Of a stretch of 29,310 nucleotides of DNA, positions 7,368 to 15,316 are shown one piece after another. The DNA is from CAZPWQ01 sp964590495. Its GTDB lineage: Bacteria > Bacteroidota > Rhodothermia > Balneolales > Balneolaceae. Positions within the stretch are counted from its first letter, which is position 1; each line of letters starts with the position of its first letter. The stretch covers positions 1 to 29,310 of the forward strand of contig CAZPWQ010000037.1 of assembly GCA_964590495.1 (NCBI GenBank). The letters run 5' to 3'. The notes below the pieces were generated by a model. It was not told the origin of the DNA. It made no database searches and worked only from the letters and a program-made list of their open reading frames with translations. Position numbers and translations under genes: made by a program.

Positions 7368-8141
7368 TTACCCTCCTTTAAAATCAGGCTTACGTTTATC
7401 CAGAAAAGCAGAAGTTCCTTCTATAAAATCCTCTGTTTCACACAGCTTTCCAAACAGATCGGCTTCTATCTGGTATCCATCTTTGTTATCCGGTTGAAGA
7501 ACTGCTTTTAGGGCATTTTGTATAGCAACAGGGGCGTTTTTTAATATTTCATCAAGCAGTGTCCTGGACTCTCCAACAGGATTTTCCTCTGCAATCCTAT
7601 TAACCAGCCCGAATTGTAGTGCCTCTTCCGCCTTAACCTGTCTGGCCGTCAATATCATTTCCAGTGCACGTGCCCGGCCTACAATGCGTGTAAGACGCTG
7701 TGTGCCGCCATACCCTGGGATAAGCCCGAGGCCTGTTTCCGGTAATCCGAATACGGCATTTTTACCGGCTATACGCAGGTGGCAAGCCATCGCAAGCTCA
7801 GCACCGCCGCCCAGGGCATAACCATTTACTGCGGCAATGACAGGTTTTGGGGTATTTTCTATTGATTGAAAGACCTGCTGCCCCTTTAGAGAAGCCTTAC
7901 GACCCGATTCCTCATTAAGCTCCCGCAATTCTTTGATATCCGCCCCGGCTACAAAAGCTTTGTCTCCGGATCCGGTAACCAACACACCGCTGATACTTTC
8001 CTCAGCCTGAATTTTTTTAAAAGCTTCGGATAACTCATTTAACACTTCATCATTAAGCGCATTAAGTTTTGGGGGACGGTTTATCGTAATGGTAGCTATA
8101 CCCTTATCATCGATATCAAAAAGAATGGTATTGAAACCCAT
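7368..8141 (-). CDS. Enoyl-CoA hydratase/isomerase (crotonase) family protein
   Basis: A 257-aa crotonase-fold enzyme, most likely hydrating short-chain enoyl-CoA (for example crotonyl-CoA) in fatty-acid or amino-acid breakdown. The oxyanion-hole segments are visible as A-F-V-A-G-A-D-I (62-69) and N-G-Y-A-L-G-G-G-A-E-L (106-116). Both catalytic glutamates of true hydratases are in place: Glu115 in G-G-G-A-E and Glu135 in L-P-E-T-G-L-G-L-I-P-G-Y-G-G. The length matches the mitochondrial/bacterial ECH class. It follows the two-TM coiled-coil gene by only 9 nt, so it may be cotranscribed with the PspA cluster, although a metabolic link is not obvious. Substrate specificity cannot be fixed from sequence. 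Confidence 0.92.
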   Translation of the reverse strand: MGFNTILFDIDDKGIATITINRPPKLNALNDEVLNELSEAFKKIQAEESISGVLVTGSGDKAFVAGADIKELRELNEESGRKASLKGQQVFQSIENTPKPVIAAVNGYALGGGAELAMACHLRIAGKNAVFGLPETGLGLIPGYGGTQRLTRIVGRARALEMILTARQVKAEEALQFGLVNRIAEENPVGESRTLLDEILKNAPVAIQNALKAVLQPDNKDGYQIEADLFGKLCETEDFIEGTSAFLDKRKPDFKGG

Positions 8142-8150
8142 ATCGTATAT

Positions 8151-9035
8151 CTATTCTTTAACTTTATTGGAAGCGTTTTGATCGACATTTTCTCCTGATT
8201 GCTTTTTCCCGTCTTCAAAATTCAGATCCAAATCGATATCATCAAAATCGGAATGCAGCGGCAGGATATCCCGGTCCAGATCGTCAATTAATTGAGAAGT
8301 TTCTTCGACCTCCTCCAGTAGATTATCAAGCTGAAAACCGATCTCTTCAGGATTGCTCATAGTCATCGACTGCTCATAAATATAGCGTATGGCATCTTCA
8401 ATCGTCTCGAGATGAGTCTCGCAGATCAGATATTTCTCTTTGGCAATTTCAAATTTCTTCAGGCGCTTTTTGAGGATGGCGACCCTTCGTGCCTTGGTCC
8501 GCTTCAGGCGATCCGACTCCAGCTCCTTAATTTTCTTCTCCTCTTCAGACACCTCCTGTTTCAAACTGCTTTCGACGGATGTATTCATATACAGCTGGTA
8601 CCGTTTGTGCAGATCGAGCAATGTAAGATAATTTGAAAGCAACTCTTCAATTTTTTTCCGGATATTTTCCAGCAGTCCCTGTGAACTGTACGGCAGCTTA
8701 TCAAAATTCTCTTTAATAAGTTTGGCAAGGTGCTTAAGCACCAGAAACCGCTTCTGGCTCTTCTGGTCAAGTTCCTGGAAAGTAGATTTTTCCTCGGCAG
8801 CCGCACTTCGTTCCCTCAATTTTTTCAGTTTGATATTCTTCCTGAATCGGGGCAGACGCGGTACGATTCCCAGGTACATCAGTTCCACACCAAATGTCAT
8901 TGTCAGAATCAAATGAGAGACCAGTCCGACATCACTTGCGGCAAATGCCGAAATAGTAGCAACAAGTAATACCCCCATATTAAGCGGGTGTAGAAAAGCC
9001 TCGCGTGTATAATTAATAGTTGGTTCTTTTTCCAT
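8151..9035 (-). CDS. Two-TM coiled-coil protein of the PspA cluster (unknown function)
   Basis: I do not recognise a named family. The 294-aa product has two hydrophobic segments near the N-terminus (about 17-35 and 38-58) separated by a very short turn, then a basic patch (R-F-R-K-N-I-K-L-K-K, about 63-72). A long, mostly cytoplasmic coiled-coil region (about 80-270) is rich in K, E and L, and an acidic tail (D-F-D-D-I-D-L-D-L-N-F-E-D) comes before a polar end. It starts 5 nt after the stop of the short PspA-like gene and precedes the crotonase by 9 nt. A membrane anchor with a large coiled coil beside PspA is what a membrane receptor or partner for PspA would look like; that role is inference from context. 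Confidence 0.8.
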   Translation of the reverse strand: MEKEPTINYTREAFLHPLNMGVLLVATISAFAASDVGLVSHLILTMTFGVELMYLGIVPRLPRFRKNIKLKKLRERSAAAEEKSTFQELDQKSQKRFLVLKHLAKLIKENFDKLPYSSQGLLENIRKKIEELLSNYLTLLDLHKRYQLYMNTSVESSLKQEVSEEEKKIKELESDRLKRTKARRVAILKKRLKKFEIAKEKYLICETHLETIEDAIRYIYEQSMTMSNPEEIGFQLDNLLEEVEETSQLIDDLDRDILPLHSDFDDIDLDLNFEDGKKQSGENVDQNASNKVKE

Positions 9036-9040
9036 AGCTT

Positions 9041-9505
9041 TTATTCCTGCCCCTGCGTTGATTCTTTACCGGCCGATTCTGTTTTTTTCTCATCTTCAGC
9101 TGTTTTGCTTCCAATCGTTTTATCTACTTTTATCGCATCGGCCTGTCTCTCTATTTCATTATATAAAAGTCCCATCTCCATCTTTACCTGTTTGAGTGTC
9201 TCTTTTGCGTTCTCTTTTCGCCGCTCTTCATCCAGTTTCTCTTCGAAGTCGGCGTCCTCCGTATCAAAGAGCAGATTTTCCATGGCTACATCCAATCGGG
9301 CTTCAACTGTCGCAACCTTCTGCTTAACGTTGAGCAGGAAATCATCAAATGAATTCATCATTTCGGTGGTATCCATGTTCTTCAACGCATCCGAAATATT
9401 CTTCTTTTTCTGAATGCGGGAAAGACGCTCCTTTGTCTCCCGCATTTTCCGATAATGAGCCTTGTATTCTTCCTTCAGGCGTTCCCGTTCATTATCATTT
9501 GACAT
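9041..9505 (-). CDS. Short coiled-coil protein resembling the C-terminal half of PspA
   Basis: A 154-aa soluble, highly charged helical protein. Residues about 38-72 align without gaps to PspA residues about 151-185 from the gene just upstream. D-A-L falls at 39-41 against 152-154, D-D-F-L at 54-57 against D-E-M-L at 167-170, and E-A-R-L-D-V-A-M at 68-75 against E-A-R-M-E-L-A-L at 181-188. Later K-M-E-M-G matches K-V-D-M-G, and both proteins carry a K-T-I-G-x-K motif in their tails. It lacks the N-terminal amphipathic helix and first coiled-coil hairpin of PspA. The reading that it is a truncated PspA paralogue, and thus an ESCRT-III-like partner or regulator, is my inference. It is separated from pspA by a structured repeat and is 5 nt from the next gene. 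Confidence 0.8.
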   Translation of the reverse strand: MSNDNERERLKEEYKAHYRKMRETKERLSRIQKKKNISDALKNMDTTEMMNSFDDFLLNVKQKVATVEARLDVAMENLLFDTEDADFEEKLDEERRKENAKETLKQVKMEMGLLYNEIERQADAIKVDKTIGSKTAEDEKKTESAGKESTQGQE

Positions 9506-9518
9506 AGTATTTCATGTT

Positions 9519-9749
9519 TAACCTGCATTTCTCACCAAGAAATTTGGTTGTGTGCAAGGCGAAGGGTAAATGGTGCAGTGAAACGTACTAAGGTACGTTG
9601 ATCAAACCATTTGGCCTTCAACGCAGCACACGGACAAATTTCGCAGCGTATGACAGACTATTATTTTTATTTAATTTTAAGAAAATATGCAAGATAGTTA
9701 GACCAGGCTTTAGCTTTTTAATAATATTTTTTGTGAGAAATGCAGGTTA
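9519..9749. repeat. Structured repeat element, copy A (231 bp), between pspA and its neighbour
   Basis: The ends are perfect 17-bp inverted repeats: TAACCTGCATTTCTCAC (9519-9535) and its inverse (9733-9749). Inside are a small hairpin ACCAA-GAAAT-TTGGT (9534-9548), a long imperfect stem (9561-9574 with 9606-9619, 12 of 14 pairs counting no wobble), and within it a perfect hairpin AACGTAC-TAAG-GTACGTT (9582-9599). The right half is AT-rich. The terminal TTA at 9747-9749 is the complement of the pspA stop codon. The same architecture recurs after recA at 19281-19525. There is no ORF. It may be a MITE-type insertion, a structured intercistronic RNA, or both. Confidence 0.8.
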
Positions 9750-10532
9750 GGATTTGGTCCGGTCTTTATTACCAATAGTTTTACCCTGCTCCTTCTCGGC
9801 GGATTCTTCCTCAATTTCGATCTCACCTTCATCCGAAGCCCCTACACTTTTTTCTTTTTCGGGAGCATCGATCTTGCCCATATCAACTTTAAACTGCTGC
9901 ACCAGTTCATGAGCACGCAGTTTTTCAGCATTGGCCTCAATTTCCATGGCTTCCGTATCCACGCTGTCCAGCGCCAACTCCATACGAGCCTCATTTCTCG
10001 CAGTTCTCTCATTCAGGCGGTTGAGCATCTCATCATGAGTTTGATCCAAACCACCGGTTTCAAACTGTTCGAGTGCGTCTGCAACACGTCCCTGCCATTC
10101 GGCACGCTCGCTGGCGCGGAGAGCTTCCTTGGCTTCCTGGATTTTGCGATCTTTTTCACGGATAAAGGCTTTCTTCACCTTCAACGCTTTTTCATAAGCC
10201 TGTTCGGCAAACTTCATCTGCTCTCTTGAAGTCTCGATATTCTCTTTTGCTTTTTCAAGCTGAAGAGCATATCCCTCGGCAATATCGTCACGATCGGCCT
10301 GTATCGCCGATTTTATTTTAGCTGTCAGATCGCCGATACGTTTCTCATACTTCTTGACCTCTTTCTGCAACATCATCATGTTGGCCTTGACGGTAGCGAT
10401 ATTCTCATTCATCTGGGGGATCTGATCGTTCAGATCCCTGATGTTCTGCTCCAGAATGAGCTTGGGATCTTCCATTGAGCTAATGAATCCGCCAAACATT
10501 GACTTGATAGCGCGAACTAAACGTTTAAACAT
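9747..10532 (-). CDS. pspA: PspA/IM30 (Vipp1) family membrane-stress protein
   Basis: A 261-aa ESCRT-III-like protein that binds stressed or damaged membrane and polymerises on it. It has the amphipathic N-terminal helix M-F-K-R-L-V-R-A-I-K-S-M-F-G-G (1-15) and the conserved M-E-D-P-K-L-I-L-E-Q-N-I-R-D-L segment (20-34). Long coiled-coil helices follow (about 35-145), then the later helices with A-E-W-Q-G-R-V-A-D-A-L-E-Q-F (144-157), and a family-atypical acidic tail (about 222-261) with K-T-I-G-N-K. A Shine-Dalgarno-like AAGGA precedes the ATG at a reasonable distance, and a TATAAT (minus strand, 10595-10600) is a weak promoter candidate. The structured repeat begins at its stop codon. No pspF, pspB or pspC is present; the partners here are two coiled-coil genes downstream. 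Confidence 0.93.
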   Translation of the reverse strand: MFKRLVRAIKSMFGGFISSMEDPKLILEQNIRDLNDQIPQMNENIATVKANMMMLQKEVKKYEKRIGDLTAKIKSAIQADRDDIAEGYALQLEKAKENIETSREQMKFAEQAYEKALKVKKAFIREKDRKIQEAKEALRASERAEWQGRVADALEQFETGGLDQTHDEMLNRLNERTARNEARMELALDSVDTEAMEIEANAEKLRAHELVQQFKVDMGKIDAPEKEKSVGASDEGEIEIEEESAEKEQGKTIGNKDRTKS

Positions 10533-10650
10533 AATACTATTCCTTTTTGTTGACTTTGCCCTGCCCTAATTACTCGTAATGGTAGTTAAAGCTTATTATA
10601 TGTTCTAACAACCTTAAAGTTATGTTAATTTACAGATATTGCAATTTTTA

Positions 10651-12003
10651 TCAGTGTAAATCCTCAATTTTATGAATCCCGGATTTATCTACTCTGTGTG
10701 TTATCATCGGATATTGCCCGATTTTTTTATCCTCTATTAAAAATGCCTCTTCAATTTTTTCGCCGGCAATCTCGATTGCTTCGTTGTTGTTCGTAAAACC
10801 GGTGGCCAATGTTTCACCCTTTTTTACATGCGCTCCTGTTTTATGTTTGAGAACGATACCTGCAGCCGGATCCACATCGTCTTCCTTCAATTTGCGTCCG
10901 GCACCGAGCTCAAGGGCTGCAATACCAATTTCGTAGGCATTGATTCCCTGTATATAACCTGTTTTATCAGCCTGTATTGAAAAATTATAATTCGCCGGCG
11001 GATAATCATCAAGTTGTTTTAAAACAGTTGTGTCGCCACCCTGTTCTTCAGTCAGTTCCAGCCATTTATCAAAAGCCTGGCCATTCCAAACGGCGCTTTT
11101 ACTCATTTCGACACCTTCTTCCACAGAATTTGCCGCACCGCCCAGCATAATCATTGTTCCGGCCAGCATATGAGTGACTTCCATAACGTCGTCAGGACCC
11201 TTTCCTTGCAATGATTCAACAGATTCTTCCACTTCCAGCCAGTTTCCGATTTTATATCCCAGCGGCTGATGCATGTTGGTAAGATAAGCTATTGTTTCCT
11301 TTCCGAATTCTTCGCCGATTGATACCAGGGTTTCAGCCAGTCTCAGGGCATCATCATGTGTCTCCATAAAAGCACCGGCTCCAAACTTTACATCCAGAAC
11401 CAGGGCGTCAATCCCTTCAGCGAGCTTTTTACTCATAATGCTTCCTGCAATCAACGGGATAGATTCTACCGTTGCCGTAACATCCCTCAGTGCATACAAG
11501 CGCTTATCTGCAGGTGCAATCTCTTCTGTTTGTCCGGCCATCACCATTCCGCACTTAATGAGTATATTACGATACTCTTCCAGCGTAACATCTACCCGGA
11601 AACCCGGTATGGATTCCAGCTTATCCAGAGTGCCGCCGGTATGTCCCAGTCCGCGGCCGGAAATCATGGGAACCGGAATGTCATAGCTCGCAACAATTGG
11701 TGCCAATATGAGTGAAAGTTTATCCCCGACCCCGCCGGTTGAATGTTTATCTACTTTTTTGCTGGGTATATCGCTGAGATCAACTATGATCCCCGAATGC
11801 AGCATAGCCTGTGTCAAAGCTGCCGCCTCGCTATCATCCAAATGATTCAAAAAAGCCGCCATCAGAAATGCACTCATCTGGTAATCGGGGAGCCTGTCGT
11901 GGGTGTACTGTTCAATCAGGTAACTTATCTCCTCAGCTGACAAACTACCCCCGTCTCGTTTCTTCCGGATGATTGACACCGGATTAAATGATTGCTCACT
12001 CAT
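10651..12003 (-). CDS. deoA: Thymidine phosphorylase (pyrimidine-nucleoside phosphorylase)
   Basis: Phosphorolysis of thymidine/deoxyuridine (or broader pyrimidine nucleosides) to the base plus (deoxy)ribose 1-phosphate, a cytosolic salvage and catabolic step. The 450-aa length fits the family (about 435-440). Hallmarks are the phosphate-binding K-H-S-T-G-G-V-G-D-K (85-94) and the family signature S-G-R-G-L-G-H-T-G-G-T-L-D-K-L-E-S-I-P-G (114-133), with the glycosyltransferase-family N-terminal helical domain before it and the C-terminal pyrimidine-nucleoside phosphorylase domain from about 345. Bacterial deoA and pdp enzymes are hard to tell apart by motif, so substrate range is uncertain. 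It is transcribed divergently from pdxB, and 118 nt separate its stop from the pspA start, so pspA probably has its own promoter. Confidence 0.94.
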   Translation of the reverse strand: MSEQSFNPVSIIRKKRDGGSLSAEEISYLIEQYTHDRLPDYQMSAFLMAAFLNHLDDSEAAALTQAMLHSGIIVDLSDIPSKKVDKHSTGGVGDKLSLILAPIVASYDIPVPMISGRGLGHTGGTLDKLESIPGFRVDVTLEEYRNILIKCGMVMAGQTEEIAPADKRLYALRDVTATVESIPLIAGSIMSKKLAEGIDALVLDVKFGAGAFMETHDDALRLAETLVSIGEEFGKETIAYLTNMHQPLGYKIGNWLEVEESVESLQGKGPDDVMEVTHMLAGTMIMLGGAANSVEEGVEMSKSAVWNGQAFDKWLELTEEQGGDTTVLKQLDDYPPANYNFSIQADKTGYIQGINAYEIGIAALELGAGRKLKEDDVDPAAGIVLKHKTGAHVKKGETLATGFTNNNEAIEIAGEKIEEAFLIEDKKIGQYPMITHRVDKSGIHKIEDLH

Positions 12004-12241
12004 ATGTGCTGTACTAAAGATTCAATTAATTTTCGGCTTATAATGAAGTATATTACTCTGCATTGTTCACAAACAATGTATATTGAATGTGCTAATTGCC
12101 TGTATCAAAAAATATTGCATGAGACGGCAGAGCGCATGGCGGGAAAAATATGCATTATTCCTGCGCCATGCCCTTTCGGGTTGCACTCACCAAATTTCTT
12201 GGTTCGCTGTTTAAAAAATTTACCTATTTACTAGTTTCCGG
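12004..12241. promoter_or_regulatory. Divergent deoA/pdxB intergenic region with hairpins and a degenerate structured-repeat copy
   Basis: The 238 nt between two divergent genes must hold both promoters. A perfect hairpin CATTGTT-CACA-AACAATG occurs at 12061-12078. At 12123-12209 the minus strand reads like a third, degenerate copy of the structured repeat: ACCAAGAAATTTGGT (12189-12203), then GTGCAA, CGAA, GGG, ATGG and GCAG in the same order as copy A. It has a GCATGGCG/CGCCATGC stem (12134-12141 with 12164-12171) in the place of A's long stem. TAACC ends are not recognisable here. No defined -35/-10 pair stands out. Confidence 0.5.
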
Positions 12242-13381
12242 ATGATCACTGTAGCAGCAGATAAATATCTGTATAATATACGTTCTTATATACCTGAATC
12301 CATCAATTTAAAGTTTTATGATCCGGAAGAGGGATTGCCGGGAGATCTCAAACAGGTTGATGCACTACTAATTCGTACCGTAACAAACATCAACAAAGAG
12401 AGCATGCCAAATATTCCGGACAGGCTGAAATTTATCGGTACTGCTTCAGCCGGGAGTGATCATGTTGATATCGCTTATCTTCGCAAAAATAACATTGCGT
12501 TTTCCGATGCTGCCGGATGCAATGCCCGATCTGTTGCCGAATATGTTGCTACCGGATTACTTCTGTGGTCGGAACAGCGTTCAAAAAGTTTAAATGAATT
12601 TTCTGTGGGAATCGTGGGTGCCGGAAATACAGGCTCTGAGGTAATCAATTTACTTAACAGGCTGAATATTAGCTACATTGCCTATGATCCCCCCCGTGAG
12701 GAACGTGATCCCGATTTTAAATCTGCCACTCTTGAAGATCTTCTCTCCTGCAATATTCTGACGTTTCATACTCCTTTAAATAAATCCAGACCTCATCCCA
12801 CCTTTCACTGGTTGGATGAACGGAGACTTAAAAATAACCGCTTCTCCCTGGTGATAAATACATCCCGGGGCGGGGTTGTAGATGAAAAAGCATTGCTGAA
12901 AGCACTTACTGAAAACAGGGTCGGGGATATCATAATTGACGTTTGGGAGAATGAACCTGAAATCAGCCAAAAAGTAGCCAGGAAGGCTTTCATAAAAACT
13001 CCCCACATAGCCGGTTATTCAGTTCAGGCCAAAGAAAATGCTTCCCGGATAGTTTCTGAAGCGTTATTGAAACAATTTAACCTGTCGGGACCTGAAAATG
13101 GTCTTGAGACAGAATCCAGGATCGTAGAAAAACCGGTTTCCGGATATCGAACTTTCTCAGAGCTGTTGGCTGCAGTTCACCCTGTCCGGGAATATGAGGA
13201 AGCACTCAGTAAGATCCTGAAAAATCATTCGCCTGAACGGGGGAAATATTTTAACAGATTACGGGCGGAATTTCCATTGCGGCAGCAGTTTGACAATATT
13301 TACCTTCCGCAATCATGTTTTGAGCGCTTTCCAATACTCTATGGACTGGGATTTACTTCAATCCGCAGAAAATCCGAATAG
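12242..13381 (+). CDS. pdxB: 4-phosphoerythronate dehydrogenase
   Basis: NAD-dependent oxidation of 4-phospho-D-erythronate in the DXP-dependent branch of pyridoxal 5'-phosphate synthesis. The 379-aa product has the D-2-hydroxyacid dehydrogenase fold. The substrate domain shows L-L-I-R-T-V-T-N-I-N and F-I-G-T-A-S-A-G-S-D-H-V-D (64-76), a PdxB-style variant. The nucleotide-binding G-A-G-N-T-G is at 126-131, with the catalytic triad Arg209 (N-T-S-R-G-G), Glu238 (V-W-E-N-E-P) and His255 (T-P-H-I-A-G-Y). The H-P-T-F-H-W-L-D stretch (185-192) and the extended C-terminal dimerisation domain (about 290-379) separate PdxB from PGDH and other family members. Its 3' end overlaps the convergent tatD gene by 24 nt. 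Confidence 0.93.
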   Translation: MITVAADKYLYNIRSYIPESINLKFYDPEEGLPGDLKQVDALLIRTVTNINKESMPNIPDRLKFIGTASAGSDHVDIAYLRKNNIAFSDAAGCNARSVAEYVATGLLLWSEQRSKSLNEFSVGIVGAGNTGSEVINLLNRLNISYIAYDPPREERDPDFKSATLEDLLSCNILTFHTPLNKSRPHPTFHWLDERRLKNNRFSLVINTSRGGVVDEKALLKALTENRVGDIIIDVWENEPEISQKVARKAFIKTPHIAGYSVQAKENASRIVSEALLKQFNLSGPENGLETESRIVEKPVSGYRTFSELLAAVHPVREYEEALSKILKNHSPERGKYFNRLRAEFPLRQQFDNIYLPQSCFERFPILYGLGFTSIRRKSE

Positions 13382-14125
13382 CGACAAGGCATTGCGGTCG
13401 GTTACTGCGATAGTTTCTTCAAGAGATATCCCCTGAACTTCAGCAAGTCGTTTTGCCGTATACCGGACGAATGCAGGTTCATTGCGTTTACCGCGCTTCG
13501 GTTCCGGTGCAAGATAGGGAGCATCAGTTTCAAGCATCATTTCATCGAGCGGAAGCTGTGCTACAGTTTTATCAACACCTGCATTCTTAAAAGTCAGAAC
13601 GCCGCCAACTCCCAGTTTGAGACCGAGATCGATTGCACGTTCCCCTTCTTCGACAGTTCCGTTGAAGCAGTGCCAGATGCCGGTCAGTGATCCATCCTGT
13701 TCCTGTGAAATGATCTTCAGGAGATCAGCTGTACTTTCGCGGTTATGCAAAATAACCGGCTTTCCTGTTTTCTTAGCAACCTCACAATGGAGATGCAGAC
13801 TCTTTTTTTGTTCTCCTGCAAAATCATCACTCCAGTAATAATCCAGTCCTGTTTCACCGACAGCAACAATATCCTTCCTGCTGCAATAATCCAGCAACTG
13901 GTTTTCTGTAGTATTTATACCTTCATTAATTGCGGTCGGATGGATACCCGCCATTTTATGGAAGTCAATCTCCGGATGATTTATTTCATCCATCTCCAGG
14001 AGAGAATCAAAATTGATTGCCGGCATGAATATCCGGCTTATTCCACTTTCAGCGGCACGATCCAATACGTCTTGAATATCATCGTCGAACTGTTCCAGAT
14101 AAATGTGGCAATGCGTATCAATCAC
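13358..14125 (-). CDS. tatD: TatD-family metal-dependent hydrolase (DNase)
   Basis: A 255-aa TIM-barrel hydrolase of the TatD/YcfH group, active as a metal-dependent 3'-5' exonuclease in characterised members. Metal ligands are visible: H-C-H (5-7) near the N-terminus, the Glu in V-A-V-G-E-T-G-L-D-Y-Y-W (about 91-102), His in P-V-I-L-H-N-R, His in I-W-H-C-F-N-G, and the Asp in M-L-E-T-D-A-P-Y-L-A-P-E-P. The length is normal. The chosen start is GTG at 14125, which places the first His motif at residues 5-7, where the family has it. It converges on and overlaps pdxB by 24 nt. The assignment among TatD paralogues (TatD, YcfH, YjjV) is not certain. Confidence 0.92.
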   Translation of the reverse strand: MIDTHCHIYLEQFDDDIQDVLDRAAESGISRIFMPAINFDSLLEMDEINHPEIDFHKMAGIHPTAINEGINTTENQLLDYCSRKDIVAVGETGLDYYWSDDFAGEQKKSLHLHCEVAKKTGKPVILHNRESTADLLKIISQEQDGSLTGIWHCFNGTVEEGERAIDLGLKLGVGGVLTFKNAGVDKTVAQLPLDEMMLETDAPYLAPEPKRGKRNEPAFVRYTAKRLAEVQGISLEETIAVTDRNALSLFGFSAD

Positions 14126-14224
14126 AGTATCTGCTGTTATTCTTTGAAGGTTGCATTTATTTCTTTGTTGAAAGCTGTCAGCTCTCAGCCGTCAGCAAAT
14201 CAGCTATAGTAGTTGGATGTTTCA

Positions 14225-14246
14225 CAGCCCCGAGGCATCGGGGCTG
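14225..14246. repeat. Perfect hairpin CAGCCCCGA-GGCA-TCGGGGCTG
   Basis: A 9-bp stem with a 4-nt loop lies between the GlcNAc-kinase-like gene and tatD, both on the minus strand. A closely related CCCCGA-AGAA-TCGGGG hairpin lies inside structured repeat copy B (19302-19317), so this belongs to a dispersed palindrome family. No U-run follows on either strand, so intrinsic termination is not well supported. Confidence 0.65.
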
Positions 14247-14313
14247 AATGCTGACAACTTTGCTCTTTACTGAGGTGACTCACATATCCTTCATAAGGGT
14301 CAATATATATTTT

Positions 14314-15168
14314 TTAACCACTCAACGCGTTATCAGTATGAAATTCCACCAGTCGCTTCATCGGATGACGAACGAAAATTCCAGCTTTCATTCCATTTTC
14401 CTCAAGTATTTTTTTGATCATATTCTGATGGGCATACGCAACAGACCCGATAAAACTAACTTCATAATCGGTAGCATTGGTGTAATTCAGGAGTATGCGT
14501 GTGATAAAGCTTTCAAATCCTTCATGCAACATCTCCTTAATAAAAGGATGGTCGTCATGCTCTCCCAAAAAAGCCCCGTATGAAGCCACAAACCTGCTTT
14601 GCTGGGTATCGTGATATAACCCCTGATTGATATGATCAAGAGACATATTGTAGTTCTTTTCCAGTTCTTCTCTCAATTCTTCCGGCAGTTCGTATCGAAA
14701 ATATTTATTGATCAGTTTTTTGCCGAAATATCCGGCACTGCCCTCATCTCCCAGAATAAACGCCAGCGATGGTATATGTTCAATGATCTTGCTTCCATCA
14801 TAAAGACATGAGTTGGATCCCGTTCCCAGAATACATGCTATTCCGGGCTCATTAAAGCAGCAGGCTCTTGCAGCCCCCAATAAATCATGAAAGACATGAA
14901 TTGTAGTATCCCTTAAAGAATTTTTCAGTGCTTGTTCGACGATGTCTTTTTTACCTTCACTGTCAATCCCGGCCCCGTAGAAATAAACATCCTGTATATC
15001 CACTTCCTGAATTTTCGGGAGAAGGTTATTGTTAACTACCTCCTCTATGCTCTCCTGTGTATGATAATAAGGATTAAGTCCTTCAGTCTTGATGGTTTCA
15101 CAACCTTCTTCTGTTTTGAGACACCACTCTGTCTTGGTTGCCCCACTGTCAGCAATTAAAATACTCAT
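14314..15168 (-). CDS. BadF/BadG-type ATPase, N-acetylglucosamine kinase-like
   Basis: A 284-aa member of the ASKHA kinase fold, in the BadF/BadG/BcrA/BcrD group that includes eukaryotic GlcNAc kinase. The N-terminal phosphate-1 loop reads I-A-D-S-G-A-T-K-T-E-W (5-15). The phosphate-2 region is G-I-A-C-I-L-G-T-G-S-N-S (108-119), followed by the typical G-D-E-G-S-A-G-Y-F-G-K-K-L (140-152). The adenosine-side segment F-I-G-S-V-A-Y (238-244) precedes the C-terminal helix. The size and motifs match Bacteroidota proteins annotated as GlcNAc kinases that phosphorylate amino sugars from peptidoglycan or chitin recycling. No amino-sugar genes are adjacent, so the substrate remains inferred. Confidence 0.85.
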   Translation of the reverse strand: MSILIADSGATKTEWCLKTEEGCETIKTEGLNPYYHTQESIEEVVNNNLLPKIQEVDIQDVYFYGAGIDSEGKKDIVEQALKNSLRDTTIHVFHDLLGAARACCFNEPGIACILGTGSNSCLYDGSKIIEHIPSLAFILGDEGSAGYFGKKLINKYFRYELPEELREELEKNYNMSLDHINQGLYHDTQQSRFVASYGAFLGEHDDHPFIKEMLHEGFESFITRILLNYTNATDYEVSFIGSVAYAHQNMIKKILEENGMKAGIFVRHPMKRLVEFHTDNALSG

Positions 15169-15316
15169 AAATATCTTTTCGTTTAATATTTCGTGCCAAA
15201 TCTAAGCAATTTTCATCACTTCACGCAAAACTTCATGTCACATAGAGACTGGCGTAATTTCTGACTATTATTATAGTCTTTCCAATGTCCTAATGTAGTA
15301 AAAAACAATTTAGCAG

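Noticed and set aside
14225..14246. Intrinsic terminator for the GlcNAc-kinase-like gene
   Set aside because: The hairpin is strong but has no U-tract on the minus strand, and a near-identical hairpin occurs inside another repeat, so a dispersed palindrome explains it better.
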